DNA from: Diphasiastrum complanatum
Lineage: Eukaryota; Streptophyta; Lycopodiopsida; Lycopodiales; Lycopodiaceae
DNA: 64,000 bases
Reading direction: 5' to 3'
Assembly: GCA_029204225.1 (NCBI GenBank)
Contig: CM055107.1
Span: forward strand, 819,942-883,941
The translations under genes were made by a program, and so were the position numbers. This document shows positions 10,050 through 22,411 of the stretch, piece by piece (the stretch's first letter is position 1; each line of letters opens with the position of its first letter). The notes below the pieces were generated by a model, which was not told the origin of the DNA, ran no database searches, and saw only the letters and a program-made list of their open reading frames with translations.

Positions 10050-12110
10050 AATGAGCTAGTTACAAAAGCTTCCGTTGCAGCCATATATTCGGCCTCCATA
10101 CTTGATAAGGATGTAGACTTCTGCTTTCTATTGTGCCATGAAATCGCTCGAGGATGTGACAATAGCCAGAAGTGGATTTCCTAGAATCCATATCTCTTGC
10201 ATAGTCTGAATCACAATATCCCTATAAATCTCATTGGTTTTTCCTACGATTGACCCATAGGTGATTCCGTGATCTAGGGTGCCTTTGAGGTACTTGGAGA
10301 CACGTTTCACTGCAGTCCAATGTTCTTTACTTGGTTCAGTCTACAAACTTTGTCTCTGGCTCTCGGACTTTCGAAGTGCTCTGGTTGTACCATATAGATC
10401 TCTTCTTCGAGATCTCTATTCAGGAATGTCGTCTTTACATCCATTTGGTGAACTTCCCAATCATTTATTGCTACAAATGCCAATAAAAGTCTAATTGAAG
10501 CATCTTCACGACTAGTGAGAAGGTTTTAAATTAATCTACTCCTCTTTGTGAATATCCTTTGGCTGTCAATCTTGATTTAAATCTATGAAATGAACCATCA
10601 TCCCTGACCCAATTAACAAATTTATGCTTATCAGTGTAAGCTGTCTTTGCTTCTCTCCAGTGACTCGACTCATTGCCTCCCAACGCTTCCGATGCATTGT
10701 TAGGAACGGTAATCGCTGAATAGCAACTTGAATGTGTTGAATTCTCTTGCTTTATGAGAAAGTCTATGAGTGTGTTTCTTGACATTTTCATGGCAGCTCA
10801 GCCCTCCACCATCCTTTATTGGTGATGATAGAGTTTCCTCATTCAGTGATTCATCATCATCTTTTGATGACTCTGCAGGTGGCTCTCCGTGAATGGGTCG
10901 TTTGACTCAGGATTTCCTACCTGATGCTCATCATCTTGTTGATGATGATGATCACCATGAACAACTTGTTGTCGTTGCTCTTCCCAAGTATAACTATCAA
11001 TGGGATTGATCGGGAATAAATCCCATGGGCTATGCTCTTGTTGAGGTCTTGGTCCTTCAATGGTGTTGAATTCATCAAACACCACATCTCTACGATGAAC
11101 ACTTTCTTAGTGTTGATGTCAAAGTTTGTAACCTTTTCATTCCTCACTGTATCCTATAAAGATACACTTGGTATTCTTGGCTCGAAGTTTCTCCCTCTTT
11201 TCCTTAGGGATGTGGGCATATGCTCTGCATCCCAAAACTCTGAGGTGATCAACACTTAGATCTTCCCAGTCCATAGCTCTTCTAGAGTATTGGTAGGGGA
11301 AGCTTTCGTGGGTACTCTATTTCGGATGTATGCAGCAGTGTTAACTGCTTATGCCCAAACGATATAGTCCATCTTGCATTTATGGATCATGTTGCAAGCA
11401 TTCTCCATGAGTGTTTGATTCATCCTTTCAGTTAACCCATTATGAGATGGATTGTATGGAACTATCAATTGTCGCTGAATTCCATGATCTTTACAATAAT
11501 TTTTGAAAGAATTCGAGGTGAACTCTCCTCCACTATCGCTTCTCTTATCATCCAAGGATTGGCTTAGTTGGTTAGCTTGGCATCAAAAGTTTCTTTGGTC
11601 CTAGGTTCAAGCCCCCCCTTCGAAACCAAGATGCATTATTGCTTCTCAAGATCTTCAGCTTTTTGCTTGTCTGAAATTCCGCCCATTTGGGGAACTCCTT
11701 AAATACGTTGAATACTTATGACTTGGCTTTCAAACAATAGACTGTAACTCGCCTAGAGAAGTTATTTGTGAAGGCTACAGTTATTTGAACCTCCCAGTGA
11801 GGGAGCACGTATAGGACCTACCATATCTGCATGGATTAATTCTAAAACTTGGTTATTCTAGCTACTCAATGTCTTTCGAATTGGAGTCTTGTGCTGTTTG
11901 CCAAACAGACAACCTTCACAAAATTTTGAATTCATTCTGCTTCCTATTTTGAGACCATGGATCTCTTGCAGTATGTACATTTGAGTTTCTTCCTTTCTTC
12001 AATTTTCCATCCTTACTCTTGGCACTTTGCGCTTCTGAGACGTCTTTTTGTCTACTCTTCCTTTGTTGAGCATCTTGAGGTTTGCCATTAGTGCATTTGC
12101 CCCATCAATG
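10050..12110 (-). mobile_element. Broken Ty1/copia pol remnant
   Basis: Minus-strand pieces in copia order. An integrase segment (about 11349-11640) has RSDSGGEF and a TERMNQTLMENA-type word. A reverse-transcriptase N-terminal segment (about 10531-10650) has FKSRLTAKGYSQ. An RNase H end (about 10055-10310) has KYLKGT and a STSLSSMEAEYMAA-type word. A gag-pre-integrase trace may extend to about 12110. No LTRs are recognised. Many breaks (more than five) make this an old fossil. It abuts a plus-strand gypsy remnant at about 12140. Confidence 0.75.
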
Positions 12111-12139
12111 TATCCCATGACGTGAATAGATGATTTGTT

Positions 12140-14470
12140 GGACGCATTGCATGGTGCAAAGGTGTTCAGCAAGATAGATCTTAAAAGTGGATACCATTAG
12201 ATCCGTATCAAGGAGCTTGATGTACCGTACATGCTTTGGACATTATGAGTTTGGTCATGCATTTTGGTCTGACTAATGCTCCAGCAACGTTCATGATGCT
12301 CATGAATGACATACTCAAGAGATTTTATGGGTAGGTTCATTGTTAATCTTATCGATGACATCCTAGTCTACAGTAAGTCGATTCCAGACCATGGAGAGCA
12401 TCCAAGAATAGTATTTAGGGCATTTTGCATGCTAATGATAAGAAAACCCAGTTGTGTATGACTCGTGTGGTCTACCTCGGTCACATTGTAACGGCAGAGG
12501 GGATAGTTGTAGATCTAGCTAAGGTGGCTAGAATATTGAGTTGGCCTTGGCCAACTAATCGTCAGCTGCTCTCTTTCTTGGGTTTCTGCATATTTTATCG
12601 CAGATTCGTCGAGAACTATAGTCTGGTAGTAGCTCCATTGATGGACGAGTTACAACTTACGTGGTAATAACATTTTGGTTAGGGTTAAGGAGACCGAGCA
12701 CACTTTTTAGGCATTGAAGGAGGCAGTGGCCATTGCACCTGTGCTTAAGATTGTCCACCTCCAAAAGCCATTTCGTTTAGAGATCGATGCCAGTGACATC
12801 GCAATAGGGGCAGTCCTCAGCTAGGAGGGGAGGCCGTAGCCTTTGAGAGTAAAAAGCTAACTCTTGCTTAGCAGAGGTACCCAATACATGAGAAGGAACT
12901 ATATGCAATTATACATTCACTCAAGGTGTGGCGACACTATTTATATGGTGCTGTTATGTTTATACTGACATCATACTCTTAAGTACTTTTGCAATCAACC
13001 CGAGTTAAAGGGTCACCAGGCGCAGTGGGCCGAGCTGATGTAGGAATTTCATTTGGAGATTCTATATCGCAAAGGGACGGAAAATATGGTCGCGGATGCA
13101 TTGTCTCGTATAATGTATCAAATGTCTTTCACAGTTGTTGAAAGCAAGCTCATTAATGAGATTAGACAGGCTCAACAGAAAGATGAGCACTGCCAGTGTG
13201 TGTGGCCTCGTGCATGCGTCATTACTGGTACTTCGGATGGGGCAGCCACATCTGTCTCCTCTAAAGAGGCACACACATATCTCACATACACCATAGAGGG
13301 AGGTATGCTAAAGAGAAATGGAAAATATTACGTGCCAGACATGAACGGACTTCGCCGTAAGATCCTTCATGAGTGTCATGATAGTCCCTGCGCACGACAT
13401 CCCGAAATAGATAAGACATTTGAGTTAGTTAATCGATACTTCTTCTGGCCATGTATGTGGCAAGACATTGGAGAGTACGTCAGCGTTGTACGCCTTGTCA
13501 GGTGAACAAGGTAGAGAGGGTAAGTCTACCCGGTTTACCCCATTTATTAGAGATACCCCACGGTCATTGGGAGAGCATCTCTATGGATTTTATTGTTGGA
13601 TTACTCAGAATCTGATGGACTCAATCTTGGTAGTTGTGGACAGGTTTACTAAGATGGCTCGTTTTATTGCCACCAAAAAGAAAGTGACAGCTCCGCAAGT
13701 TGCAGAATTGTTCATTGATCATGTAGTGAGGTTGCATGGACTTCCGAAGTCCATTGTCTCAGACAGGGATCCCAAGTTCACAAGAACATTCTAGACAACA
13801 ATGTTCGCCAAGTTGGGAACACAATTGTGGATGAGTAGTAGTGAACACCCACAAACGGATGGGCAGACTGAAAGAGTCAACCATGGTCCTAGAGGATATG
13901 CTTAGAGCATATGTTAGAGAAACGCAGACTAACTAGGTGAAATATTTGCCACTAGTAGAGTATGCGTATAATGATAAAAAAGTCCACAAGGATGAGCCCA
14001 TTTGAGCTCATGGATTCTAGCCAATGAGTCCAGCGACTCTAGGGATTCCTAGGATTACCTAGCGCTGCAGAGTTCTTGACTCAGATGCAGGCTAAGTTGG
14101 ATTTAGCGTGTCAAAGTCTTTCCAAGGTTTGAGCCAGAGCAGAGACTTATCTATGTGAAAATCGCTCGTACAAGGAGTTCAAGAGACGTGATATGGTCTT
14201 TTTGCTAGTGCCACCTAAATCTAAGGTGATGAGAACTAGAAAAGTGTGCAATGCTATCACCAAGGTATTGTGGACCATGGCAAATTATTAAAAAGGTCAG
14301 TGAGGTAACTTATAAGTTGCAACTGCCTAAGGGATGCAAAGTGCATCCAGTTTTTCATGTAAGTCGTTTAAAGAAATGCTTGCATGGAGGTGATAGCCTA
14401 GTGGACGGTGCCGCCCTACAAGAACAAGATATGACAGATCATGGAATTGAGCGTATCTTAGAGCAGAACG
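12140..14470 (+). mobile_element. Broken Ty3/gypsy pol remnant
   Basis: Plus-strand gypsy pol in normal order: reverse transcriptase (about 12150-12660, with FGLTNAPAT-like and DILVYSK-like words and VVYLGHIV), RNase H (about 12700-13130, with ADALSRI), integrase zinc-binding part (13360-13510, ECHDSPCARHPEIDK), integrase core (about 13560-14000, [12 protein letters not shown] and SDRDPKF) and a C-terminal part (14251-14470, PVFHVSRLKK). No LTR is found. Several breaks (more than five) mark it as old. Its 3' end is cut by the insertion of the ORF1-only LINE derivative at about 14471. Confidence 0.85.
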
Positions 14471-15904
14471 AAAAAGAAAGCTTTATCAACGTCTTTTCCA
14501 TGCCAAAAGGCATATACGACAAACGAGTACATCAGATAAAGTTGGAAACAAGACGGATCAGTGCCGTCAAAGCAAAATAACAAAAATAACTAAGAAGAGA
14601 TTCATATAGCCAAGATTATATGGTGCGTAGACCATTTACATGTTCAATTGGACATCTCTTCATTTCTCTATCTCAGAATCTATCTCAGAAATCTTCTCAT
14701 TAACTATAGGCTTCCAATCGACAAGTCTGATAATACCATCACGATAGATAAGCTGCTTGCCAGTTGATAGAGCTTCTTGTCTTGCCTTCTTATGTTCTTG
14801 AACTTGGATGAAGGTAAGATCTTCGTCCAGGTAGACTTTGGTATCCCGCAATTTGAATCTCTTCCCTAAAACTTCACGCCGGTGAGACACTGATGTGAAG
14901 CGGATGACAAGAGTATCTAGGTCCTTCTTAGGTCGCCTGACAATTTCCATACCTTTGCTATGGTGTTGAAGATTTCCTTCCAAAAACTTCTCAGCTTCTT
15001 TGACAACATTTTGAGAGTTCGGAATACCTCTAACACGAACATTGAGAGCTTTATGTTCTCGCAGACGGCTTTCAGTGAACGTGGCTGAGATAAACGAAGG
15101 TGAAGGCGAAGGTGGAGAGATAATTGTAGACGAACCTTTAAGCACATCTGCCCATGACTGTACAGCCATATAGTGCTGTTCCACCTGATTTTCGAGATGC
15201 TGGATTTTAGCTGAAGTAGCGATTTGAGAAGAAACTTCACTTTTTATAACTGCAACTTCGTTCTTGAGTTCTTCAATGGAAGTATCCAACTTCTGAAGAT
15301 GCGATTGCACCCCTAGAAGCAGAGAATCATGAGAAGCCAGTTGCTCTATGTGATTGTTAAGGTATTCAAATAGACGGAGTTGATCATCCCGAAGAAGTTT
15401 GACCAAGGCATATGGAGGGAAAGAAACAGGTGCTACTGGAGTGTCTGGAGTCAAGGGAATAGCTACTACTATTATCAAGAATAGAATTTGATGGGGAGAT
15501 GGGAACTGCGACAGGCATAGAAGGAGAAGGGGTAGGCGGATCTGGCTGTAAGGAAGATGCTGAAGCCATGCTGGAAACAGAGGATGGTTCAGGAGTAGAG
15601 GCAACGGCTCCTTTGCGACGTGCCATATCTTATTGCGATGGAGGAGGGCGCTCAAACCTGCAAAAGATCAGCAAGAGCAAGGGCGCACCTGTAGCTGCAG
15701 GGCACCAGCGTTGGACAGTGATGGAGTAGTCGCGATGGGTAGCGATGGAGCAGATCCGCAACAACAGGCTAGAGCAGCGATTAGGGCCAGCAACTCAGGG
15801 TAGAAAAGCAGCGATGGAGGCCCAGCAGGGCAACGATGGAGGGCCAACAGCAATAGCGATGGAGGCCGCCCATAGCAGAGCATCTGCCATCCTTGGCGCT
15901 GGCC

Positions 15905-15907
<3 letters not shown>
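14471..15907 (-). mobile_element. LINE derivative with ORF1 only (LINE A)
   Basis: Minus-strand element of about 1.4 kb. Its 3' end (14481-14530) matches the 3' ends of LINEs B and C (TTAATAAAGC-type end plus a small hairpin, ATGCC/GGCAT), followed by a short pyrimidine tail (CTTTCTTTTT in element sense, 14471-14480). Its 5' end meets a (GA)n array at 15908. Between the ends is ORF1 but no endonuclease or reverse transcriptase, so ORF2 has been lost while both ends remain. It lies at the 3' break of a gypsy remnant. By analogy with mammalian HAL1 ('half-L1') this may be a non-autonomous LINE that supplies only an RNA-binding protein. That role is inference. Confidence 0.75.
14660..15655 (-). 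CDS. LINE ORF1 protein (coiled coil + RRM-like + C-terminal domain)
   Basis: A 331-codon frame. The middle (about residues 90-175) is helical and coiled-coil-like (HIEQLASHDSLLLGVQSHLQ, then repeated L/E/K heptads). Residues about 200-260 resemble the RNA-recognition part of L1-type ORF1 proteins (LNVRVRGIP, then LVIRFTSVSHRREVL), and residues about 265-320 resemble the L1 C-terminal domain (KVYLDEDLTFIQVQEHKKAR, then LIYRDGIIRLVDW). Such proteins bind element RNA and act as chaperones in the LINE particle. The first ~70 residues look unlike LINE B, whereas another frame starting at 15626 (MARRKGAVASTPEPSS) is Ser/Pro-rich like the LINE B N-terminus. A frame change near 15440-15480 may thus separate the true start from the main body. 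It is the longest unbroken LINE frame in the window apart from part of LINE B ORF2. Confidence 0.75.
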   Translation of the reverse strand: MSALLHRNKIWHVAKEPLPLLLNHPLFPAWLQHLPYSQIRLPLLLLCLSQFPSPHQILFLIIVVAIPLTPDTPVAPVSFPPYALVKLLRDDQLRLFEYLNNHIEQLASHDSLLLGVQSHLQKLDTSIEELKNEVAVIKSEVSSQIATSAKIQHLENQVEQHYMAVQSWADVLKGSSTIISPPSPSPSFISATFTESRLREHKALNVRVRGIPNSQNVVKEAEKFLEGNLQHHSKGMEIVRRPKKDLDTLVIRFTSVSHRREVLGKRFKLRDTKVYLDEDLTFIQVQEHKKARQEALSTGKQLIYRDGIIRLVDWKPIVNEKISEIDSEIEK

Positions 15908-15987
<80 letters not shown>

Positions 15988-15998
15988 AAGAAAGAAAG
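15908..15998. repeat. (GA)n microsatellite with (AAAG)n edge
   Basis: About 38 GA units (15908-15983) followed by three to four AAAG units. The left edge is the 5' end of LINE A and the right edge is the 3' end of LINE B, so two LINEs of one family meet at one (GA)n array. Confidence 0.95.
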
Positions 15999-16483
15999 CT
16001 TTATTAATGTCTTTTCCATGCCAAAAGGCATATAAGACTAAGGAAATACATGTCAAGTACGTGGTAACCGTGGAGCGTATAAACGCCTCCAAAAACTGTA
16101 ATAAAGAAAAAAAAAAAAAAGGAAACATCTAGTACCAGTTAAGATAACTACATAAATGATAATGTTTGTGCAAGGTACATGTCAAGTATGTGGTAACAAT
16201 GGGAGCGTATGAAACGTCTCCAAAACGATAACATAAATAACAAATCTAAAGCTATGAGCTGAAATAGATGTGATGATATATGAAACATGTGGGAGCATGT
16301 ATACTGCTAAAAGTCATGAGTGGGGTATGACACTATCATCCAATCCTGTCCTGTTGATGCTGTAAAAGGATGTAATACGGGCCGCATGGAGGGCCACTGG
16401 TGGTCGCTGACGTCGTCTAGGAGGGTGAAGAGGTCTCCTCGTGGTAAGTCGATAGCTCGTGCTGCAACATGGGTATGTGTGGG

Positions 16484-16841
16484 TGTAATAGATCCTAACA
16501 CCACAGTAGGGCAAACACTAACTGATCCACCCAACCTTGCCTACTCCCTGATATAGAGTAAGCCCCTCCTAGCCTAGTGTGAGGACTGGTAGCATGCTAC
16601 TGCCAAGTGTCGGCCACGTGGCACTGACGTGGCCGACTGCACGTCGGGACCCAACTGGGGGCCCTATCCTACTGACAGGGTCCCTAGGCTGTGTTAGGCC
16701 CGCCATGGCTATGGACCGTGCTGGGGCACACTACTCACACTGTCTTGCCCTGTTGGTCATGTACGCTGGACACGACCCTGACTGTGGTATCTGACCTATC
16801 TGTGTTCTCTAGGGTTCGGCACTGGTTACGAGCTCGTAACA
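16484..16841 (-). repeat. 3' LTR of the young gypsy element
   Basis: 358 bp, TG...CA in both readings, matching 22054-22411 at all but two positions. In element sense it begins with a 16-bp perfect palindrome, GTTACGAGCTCGTAAC (16825-16840). A G-box (GCCACGTGGC, 16613-16622) and a second ACGT-core site (TGACGTGG, 16625-16632) lie side by side, and a TATA-like CTATATCA is at about 16549-16557. Confidence 0.95.
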
Positions 16842-16852
16842 CTCCCTCCCCC

Positions 16853-19800
16853 TTAAGAACCGTCTTGGTCCTCTAAGACAAAGTCTGGAAAAATCTTGCG
16901 AAGGACGCTGCCTCTTTCCCAAGTGGCATTCTCAACAGGCTGATCATTCCACTTAACCAGATATTCTTGGTATAGAGTATGACGAGTCTGCGTCTCTCTA
17001 CTATCAAGAATTTCCTCTGGTTCATGTGGAGGTTGTTGAGGATCCAATGGGAGAACTAGAACACTGTCCCCTACCAGATTATCTGATCTGGTTAAGGCTT
17101 TTCGTAACTGACTTACATGAAAAACTGGAAAAACCTTACTGCTGTGTGGGAGTTCTAGTTCATAGGTGACCTCGCCTAGTCTCCTACTGATGGTAAAGGG
17201 ACCACAATACCTTGGAGACAACTTAGCACACACTCCTGATTTGAGGGTTTTAGAGTCAACTGGGACTCTCAAGTAGACTCTCTCACCAGTGGAGAACTGC
17301 ACATCCCGTCTGTGTGGATCTGCATAATGCCTGGCTCGATCCTGGGATTGTCTAATGCTACGCTTAGCATGTTCTATCATCTGGTTTAGGTCTTCTAAAA
17401 AGTTTCTGGCTGCTTCAACTTTTTCTTGTTTAAACCCTACAGCTGTGGGTGAGCGTGGCTGAAAACCGTACATCAGCATAAATGGGCTGTATCCCGTAGC
17501 TGAATGTTTGGTACTGTTGTAAGCAAACTCTAATATCGAGAGATACTCCTCCCAATTAGTCTGCCTCTTGCTGACGTATGCACGAAGCATATCCTCCAGC
17601 ACTTGATTTACCCTTTCTGTTTGACCGTCCGTCTGTGGATGGTCGGTGGTACTCATATTAAGTTTAGTATGGAGATGATGGAATACTGCCTTCCAAAAAT
17701 TTCCAGTAAACTTACTGTCCCGGTCGCTGACTATGCCGGAAGGTAGACCGTACAATTTAAATAGCCCGTCTACAAACAACCTCGCTAACTCTGGAGCTCT
17801 AACGGTTGTTTTGGTCGGAATAAAATGAGCCATTTTGGTCAGACGGTCAACTGTGACCCATATAGCGTCATTACCCTTTTGGGTTTTAGGCAGGCCTACT
17901 ATAAAATCCATGGAGATACTCTCCCATTTACCAGCTGGTATTTCTAAGGGATGCAACAACCCTCCTGCCTTTAAACGCTCTGCTTTATTTACTTGACATT
18001 TCTGGCAACTGGTTACATACTGGTGGACGTCCTTTTTCATACTGGGCCAGAAAAATTGCCTACGAAGAAGCTCATAGGTCTTCTGTATGCCTGGGTGTCC
18101 CGCGCTAGGATTGTCATGACATTCATATAGGACCTGCTGCCTATAATCCTCTGAATTGGGGACACATACTCTATCTCTATAGAGCAAGTACTCATCCTGA
18201 ATGGAATACTGTTTCCATTTGAATCCTTGAGTCAACTGACCCTCAACCACTAGGGTTTGCTTGGGTAATACAGGCTCAGAATCCTCAACATCATCTGACG
18301 ACGTATACTCGGACTCATCATCATCCTCAACGGAAGCTGCCGTATTCTTGGATGAACTGGCACCAGCCCCGGGAACTGGTTCTGGAGTCTGTAACTGTCT
18401 GTTCTGGACTGAGTTCCAGATAATAGAGAAGAATGCATCATGCTGGCATTTCCCTCTCAAGGACTCGAGTAACTCATTACGAATCTGAGTAAAACTCAGC
18501 TCGTTTATCATAGGCATTCTGCTAAGGGCATCTGCTACTGTATTGAATTTTCCGCGCCTATATCTGATAGACATGTCAAACTCTTGCATCAACTCTGCCC
18601 AACGAGCTTTCCGACCTCTAAGCTCAGGTTGATTGCAAAGGTATCTGAGACTCTCATGGTCTGTCAGGACCTCAAAGTTGGCACCATACAAATAATGCCT
18701 CCAAGTCTTAAGGGCATGGACTATAGAAAAGAGTTCCTTTTCATAGGCACTATACCTAGTCTGTGCTGGCTCGAGTTTTTTACTCTCGAACGCAACTGGT
18801 CGTCCACCCTGAGTTAGCACAGCACCTACTGCAAAGTCGCTAGCATCTGTTTCGACCACAAATGGCTGATTGGGGTCGACGACCTTTAAAACTGGTGCTG
18901 TAGCTAAGGCTGTTTTGAGAGCATCAAAGCTCTCCTGTTGTGCGGACTCCCAAATGAACTCCTTTCCCTTCCCCTTAAGGAGATTTGTCATAGGGACTGC
19001 TATCTGAGCATATTCCTTGACAAATCGTCTGTAATATCCCGCCAGACCTAGAAAGATTTGAAGTTCCAAAATATTCTGAGGTCTCAGCCAACTGAGTATG
19101 GCTTTAACCTTATTTGGGTCCATCTTAATCCCATCTGAAGAGATAATGTGACCCAAATATGCTACTTCTTCAACGAAGAATTCACACTTGGATTGTTTAG
19201 CATAAAGCTTATGCTTCCTGAGCAGTCGAAACACCTTTCTGAGGTGTTTTAGATGCTCCTTCCTCGTTTTGCTGTAGACGAGGATGTCATCTAAAAATAC
19301 GACTACAAACTTACCCAAGTATGGTCTGAGGACACTGTTCATCAAGGTCATAAAGGTAGCTGGAGCATTTGTGAGCCCAAATGGCATCACCTTAAACTCA
19401 TAATGACCGTGACGAGTCCTAAAAGCTGTTTTCGAGACATCTTCCGATTTTATACGGACTTGATGATATCCCGATCTGAGGTCTATTTTGCTGAAAAACT
19501 TAGCCCCGTCGAGTTGATCAAACAACTCGTCTGCTCGAGGCATAGGGTATTTATTCTTAATTGTGACTTTATTGAGGGCTCTGTAATCTACGCAAAGACG
19601 CATGCTGGGAACATCATGCTCCCCATGCAACTGGATCTCTCGGCCTTTATACTGAAAGCTGAGGGTGTTCTCCTGATAGTTTCTGTGGAGGGAAGGTCCT
19701 AAACTGTAGAGCCAATCTCTCCCGAGAACAATGTCTGTTCGATCCAGGTGCATTATCTGAAAGTTTATTTGATCTTGGTACCCCTGAATACCAAGATTTA

Positions 19801-21250
19801 ACTTACTTACCATAGTTTCCCATATTTTTTTATCTTCACCCTTAGCTAATGAAACTATGTACCTATGCTGACTAGGTACTTCTGGTAGTTTAAGCTTTTT
19901 AACCAGGGTGTGGTTGATGAAATTATGGGTTGCCCCATCATCAACCATGACTCTTACTGACTGGTTACCAACTTTCCCATGCATACGTACTAGGTCATGC
20001 GGCCCAAAGCTGAAGGGTCTCGCTAGCATTGCAGAGGTCAGCTGGCAACAGTGTTCATGATCTTCATGATACACTTTGATCTCGGAAGCTGCCGAGTCAC
20101 TGGGGAAACATACAGTCTGAACAAGATGAACTTGTTTTTTATCTTTCTTATCTTTTTTAGTGAAAGGCCCCTTGGGACACTGTCTGACTGTGTGTCCCTT
20201 GCCCATACACACAAAGCACAAACGTTCTTGTTTGGCTTTCTCAAAATCATCTGGTTTTAAGGGCTGTATGAGTGAAGGGCGTTTCTGAGGAGCTTCACCT
20301 TTAAATTTATCTTCTTTCTTTCTTTTTAAAAATTTCTTTTTAAATTGAAAGTTTTTCTGAGGAAGCTGCTCAGAAAGTGGTTGCTGTCTCGCTCTCTTCC
20401 TACCCACTGAATCATCATAGATTTGAGCATATCTGAGAGCTTGCTCAAGGGTAGTAGGCGAGTTTCTCTGGACCTCTACTTTATATTCATCTTTGAGGCC
20501 ACGGACAAATCCCCTGATTTTTTGATAGTCATCCATATTTTTAATCTTTAAAATTGCCTCTCGATACTGCGAGATATATTGGATGAGGGACTTGTCCATT
20601 ACTGTTCTTTCCCAGGCTTCCCAGGCTCTATCAAGTTCATTCTCTGGTAGAAATTCTCTTAGGAAAGCTTCTTCAAAAGCTTTCCATGACCGGGGAGTCT
20701 GCCCAGTCTCCTGGAGATTTAACCACCACTTATAGGCCATAGGCCCTAAAGAAAGACTGGCCTCAATTGCTTGCAAATGGTCAGGGGTCTGTTTAAGAGC
20801 ATGAATGTTCTTCCATTTGCTGAGGAAGGTTTGTAGAATATCTGCATTTCTATCCTTCTCTTCCCCATTAAAAGTAGGAGGCTTTAAATCTTTAAAAACA
20901 CTGGGGTGAGACCGTAAAGTCTCACCCGAAACTGATGGAAGTGGAGAAGGGGATAACTGAGAAGTGGAGGGAAGGCTTCCTTTCGCGGAGCTCAAAATCA
21001 AGTTTTTGAGTTCAGCGAACGAGTCGTCCACACTGGACTTGAAATTGGCTAATGCCAGCTTCAGTTCATCCACTTCTGTTACCAATTGGAGGAACTGCTC
21101 CTTGGTAACTAGTTCGTCGAGTTCTTCGGCGAACTGTTCCTGTTCTTCTACTTCCATGGGTTCCTTCCCTTTTCTGTAAGCCAAGGCTTCTGTTTCAAGT
21201 TCATCGAAGCCTCTCTCCTGGGGTTGATCAGGTCCCTGAGGAGTGGTCAT
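16853..21250 (-). CDS. Gypsy Gag-Pol polyprotein, single open frame of 1465 codons
   Basis: Encodes the replication and integration proteins of the young gypsy element. In order: gag capsid region (about residues 110-300, WWLNLQ and an EFLPENE word), a CCHC zinc knuckle near residue 344 ([14 protein letters not shown]), protease near 432 (DDGATHNFI), reverse transcriptase about 545-720 ([30 protein letters not shown]), RNase H about 795-930 ([25 protein letters not shown]), integrase zinc-binding part about 1040-1085 ([12 protein letters not shown] ... CQKC) and catalytic core about 1120-1290 ([40 protein letters not shown]), then a chromodomain-like tail near 1425 ([14 protein letters not shown]). 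Gag and Pol share one frame, as in many plant gypsy elements. The start codon was chosen as the first ATG after the leader. Described as a fossil: no single change is listed. Confidence 0.92.
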   Translation of the reverse strand: MTTPQGPDQPQERGFDELETEALAYRKGKEPMEVEEQEQFAEELDELVTKEQFLQLVTEVDELKLALANFKSSVDDSFAELKNLILSSAKGSLPSTSQLSPSPLPSVSGETLRSHPSVFKDLKPPTFNGEEKDRNADILQTFLSKWKNIHALKQTPDHLQAIEASLSLGPMAYKWWLNLQETGQTPRSWKAFEEAFLREFLPENELDRAWEAWERTVMDKSLIQYISQYREAILKIKNMDDYQKIRGFVRGLKDEYKVEVQRNSPTTLEQALRYAQIYDDSVGRKRARQQPLSEQLPQKNFQFKKKFLKRKKEDKFKGEAPQKRPSLIQPLKPDDFEKAKQERLCFVCMGKGHTVRQCPKGPFTKKDKKDKKQVHLVQTVCFPSDSAASEIKVYHEDHEHCCQLTSAMLARPFSFGPHDLVRMHGKVGNQSVRVMVDDGATHNFINHTLVKKLKLPEVPSQHRYIVSLAKGEDKKIWETMVSKLNLGIQGYQDQINFQIMHLDRTDIVLGRDWLYSLGPSLHRNYQENTLSFQYKGREIQLHGEHDVPSMRLCVDYRALNKVTIKNKYPMPRADELFDQLDGAKFFSKIDLRSGYHQVRIKSEDVSKTAFRTRHGHYEFKVMPFGLTNAPATFMTLMNSVLRPYLGKFVVVFLDDILVYSKTRKEHLKHLRKVFRLLRKHKLYAKQSKCEFFVEEVAYLGHIISSDGIKMDPNKVKAILSWLRPQNILELQIFLGLAGYYRRFVKEYAQIAVPMTNLLKGKGKEFIWESAQQESFDALKTALATAPVLKVVDPNQPFVVETDASDFAVGAVLTQGGRPVAFESKKLEPAQTRYSAYEKELFSIVHALKTWRHYLYGANFEVLTDHESLRYLCNQPELRGRKARWAELMQEFDMSIRYRRGKFNTVADALSRMPMINELSFTQIRNELLESLRGKCQHDAFFSIIWNSVQNRQLQTPEPVPGAGASSSKNTAASVEDDDESEYTSSDDVEDSEPVLPKQTLVVEGQLTQGFKWKQYSIQDEYLLYRDRVCVPNSEDYRQQVLYECHDNPSAGHPGIQKTYELLRRQFFWPSMKKDVHQYVTSCQKCQVNKAERLKAGGLLHPLEIPAGKWESISMDFIVGLPKTQKGNDAIWVTVDRLTKMAHFIPTKTTVRAPELARLFVDGLFKLYGLPSGIVSDRDSKFTGNFWKAVFHHLHTKLNMSTTDHPQTDGQTERVNQVLEDMLRAYVSKRQTNWEEYLSILEFAYNSTKHSATGYSPFMLMYGFQPRSPTAVGFKQEKVEAARNFLEDLNQMIEHAKRSIRQSQDRARHYADPHRRDVQFSTGERVYLRVPVDSKTLKSGVCAKLSPRYCGPFTISRRLGEVTYELELPHSSKVFPVFHVSQLRKALTRSDNLVGDSVLVLPLDPQQPPHEPEEILDSRETQTRHTLYQEYLVKWNDQPVENATWERGSVLRKIFPDFVLEDQDGS

Positions 21251-22040
21251 CTTCGAAACTGAAAGAGAGCTACCTTAACTTCTGAAGGAAAAAAGTCTAA
21301 AAGACTAATTTACAACTGTACAAGGGAAAGGAAAGATGACTTAGCTGTTTCTGAGGACTGTACTTCCAAAGAAAGAATGAAGAGGAACCCTTTCAGCTCT
21401 TTTCCCCAAAATTTCAGACCTGCTGTTCCGAAAAATGCCAGTTTGAGGCTTCAAAACGGTACTAAATTTCCCGGTTTTTTGAGGATAGTAGCTCGCTGGT
21501 CTGATTGCAATCCAACTTGTCCACAAAAAGGCAAATCTGAAGTCCAAAAACCCTTCTGAGTTCTGAAATTTCAGAAGTCTCCTACTCGCTGATCTGGTAG
21601 AAATCCTCTTGCTCCAAATCTCTGACGTTGGGGCCCAAAAACTTGTTGAAAAACCAGATTTTCAGAAGCACTGGCAGCGCTGGCCCTGCTCCTCTTTTTT
21701 GGCTTCCAACTCGCTGAAAACCAGTAACTTTTTCCCTGGAAATCGGATGTAGGTCTCTGACTGTACAGCGATGGAGGTGCTGGCTTCTTCCTACTCTAAT
21801 TTCGCTGGGAAAACTACGAAGAATCCTCTGAAGTCAGTGAGAAACAGCTGTTTTTTCAGCGACTTACCTACACTTGGAATCTGACTCCTTGCTACTGTGA
21901 TTTCTCAGTGGAAATCAGAAGTTTGAAGACTGCTCCTACAGCGATCCTCCTCCTCTATTCCTCTCTGAGAATCTGAGAAACACTTCCTATCTTCTGATAG
22001 CTTTCTCTACTGCTGTCCTAAACTCCCTAGAATGGAGATG

Positions 22041-22052
22041 GCTCTGATACCA
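22041..22052 (-). promoter_or_regulatory. Primer-binding site of the young gypsy element
   Basis: On the minus strand TGGTATCAGAGC lies two bases after the 5' LTR. It is complementary to the 3' end of plant initiator-Met tRNA, the usual primer of plant gypsy and copia elements. Confidence 0.9.
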
Positions 22053-22053
22053 G

Positions 22054-22411
22054 TGTAATAGATCCTAACACCACAGTAGGGCAAACACTAACTGATCCAC
22101 CCAACCTTGCCTACTCCCTGATATAGAGTAAGCCCCTCCTAGCCCAGTGTGAGGACTGGTAGCATGCTACTGCCAAGTGTCGGCCACGTGGCACTGACGT
22201 GGCCGACTGCACGTCGGGACCCAACTGGGGGCCCTATCCTACTGACAGGGTCCCTAGGCTGTGTTAGGCCCGCCATGGCTATGGACCGTGCTAGGGCACA
22301 CTACTCACACTGTCTTGCCCTGTTGGTCATGTACGCTGGACACGACCCTGACTGTGGTATCTGACCTATCTGTGTTCTCTAGGGTTCGGCACTGGTTACG
22401 AGCTCGTAACA
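22054..22411 (-). repeat. 5' LTR of the young gypsy element
   Basis: 358 bp partner of 16484-16841, with the same terminal palindrome (22395-22410) and the same pair of ACGT-core sites (22183-22192 and 22195-22202). As the upstream LTR in element sense it would drive transcription toward lower coordinates. Confidence 0.95.

Noticed and set aside
15781-16132. Open frames rich in Ser-Leu or Arg-Glu repeats
   Set aside because: Translations of the (GA)n array; the same applies near 53939, 55326 and 58100.
16579-16876. Plus-strand open frames in the LTRs, repeated at 22149-22446
   Set aside because: They lie antisense within the gypsy LTRs and repeat only because the LTRs repeat.
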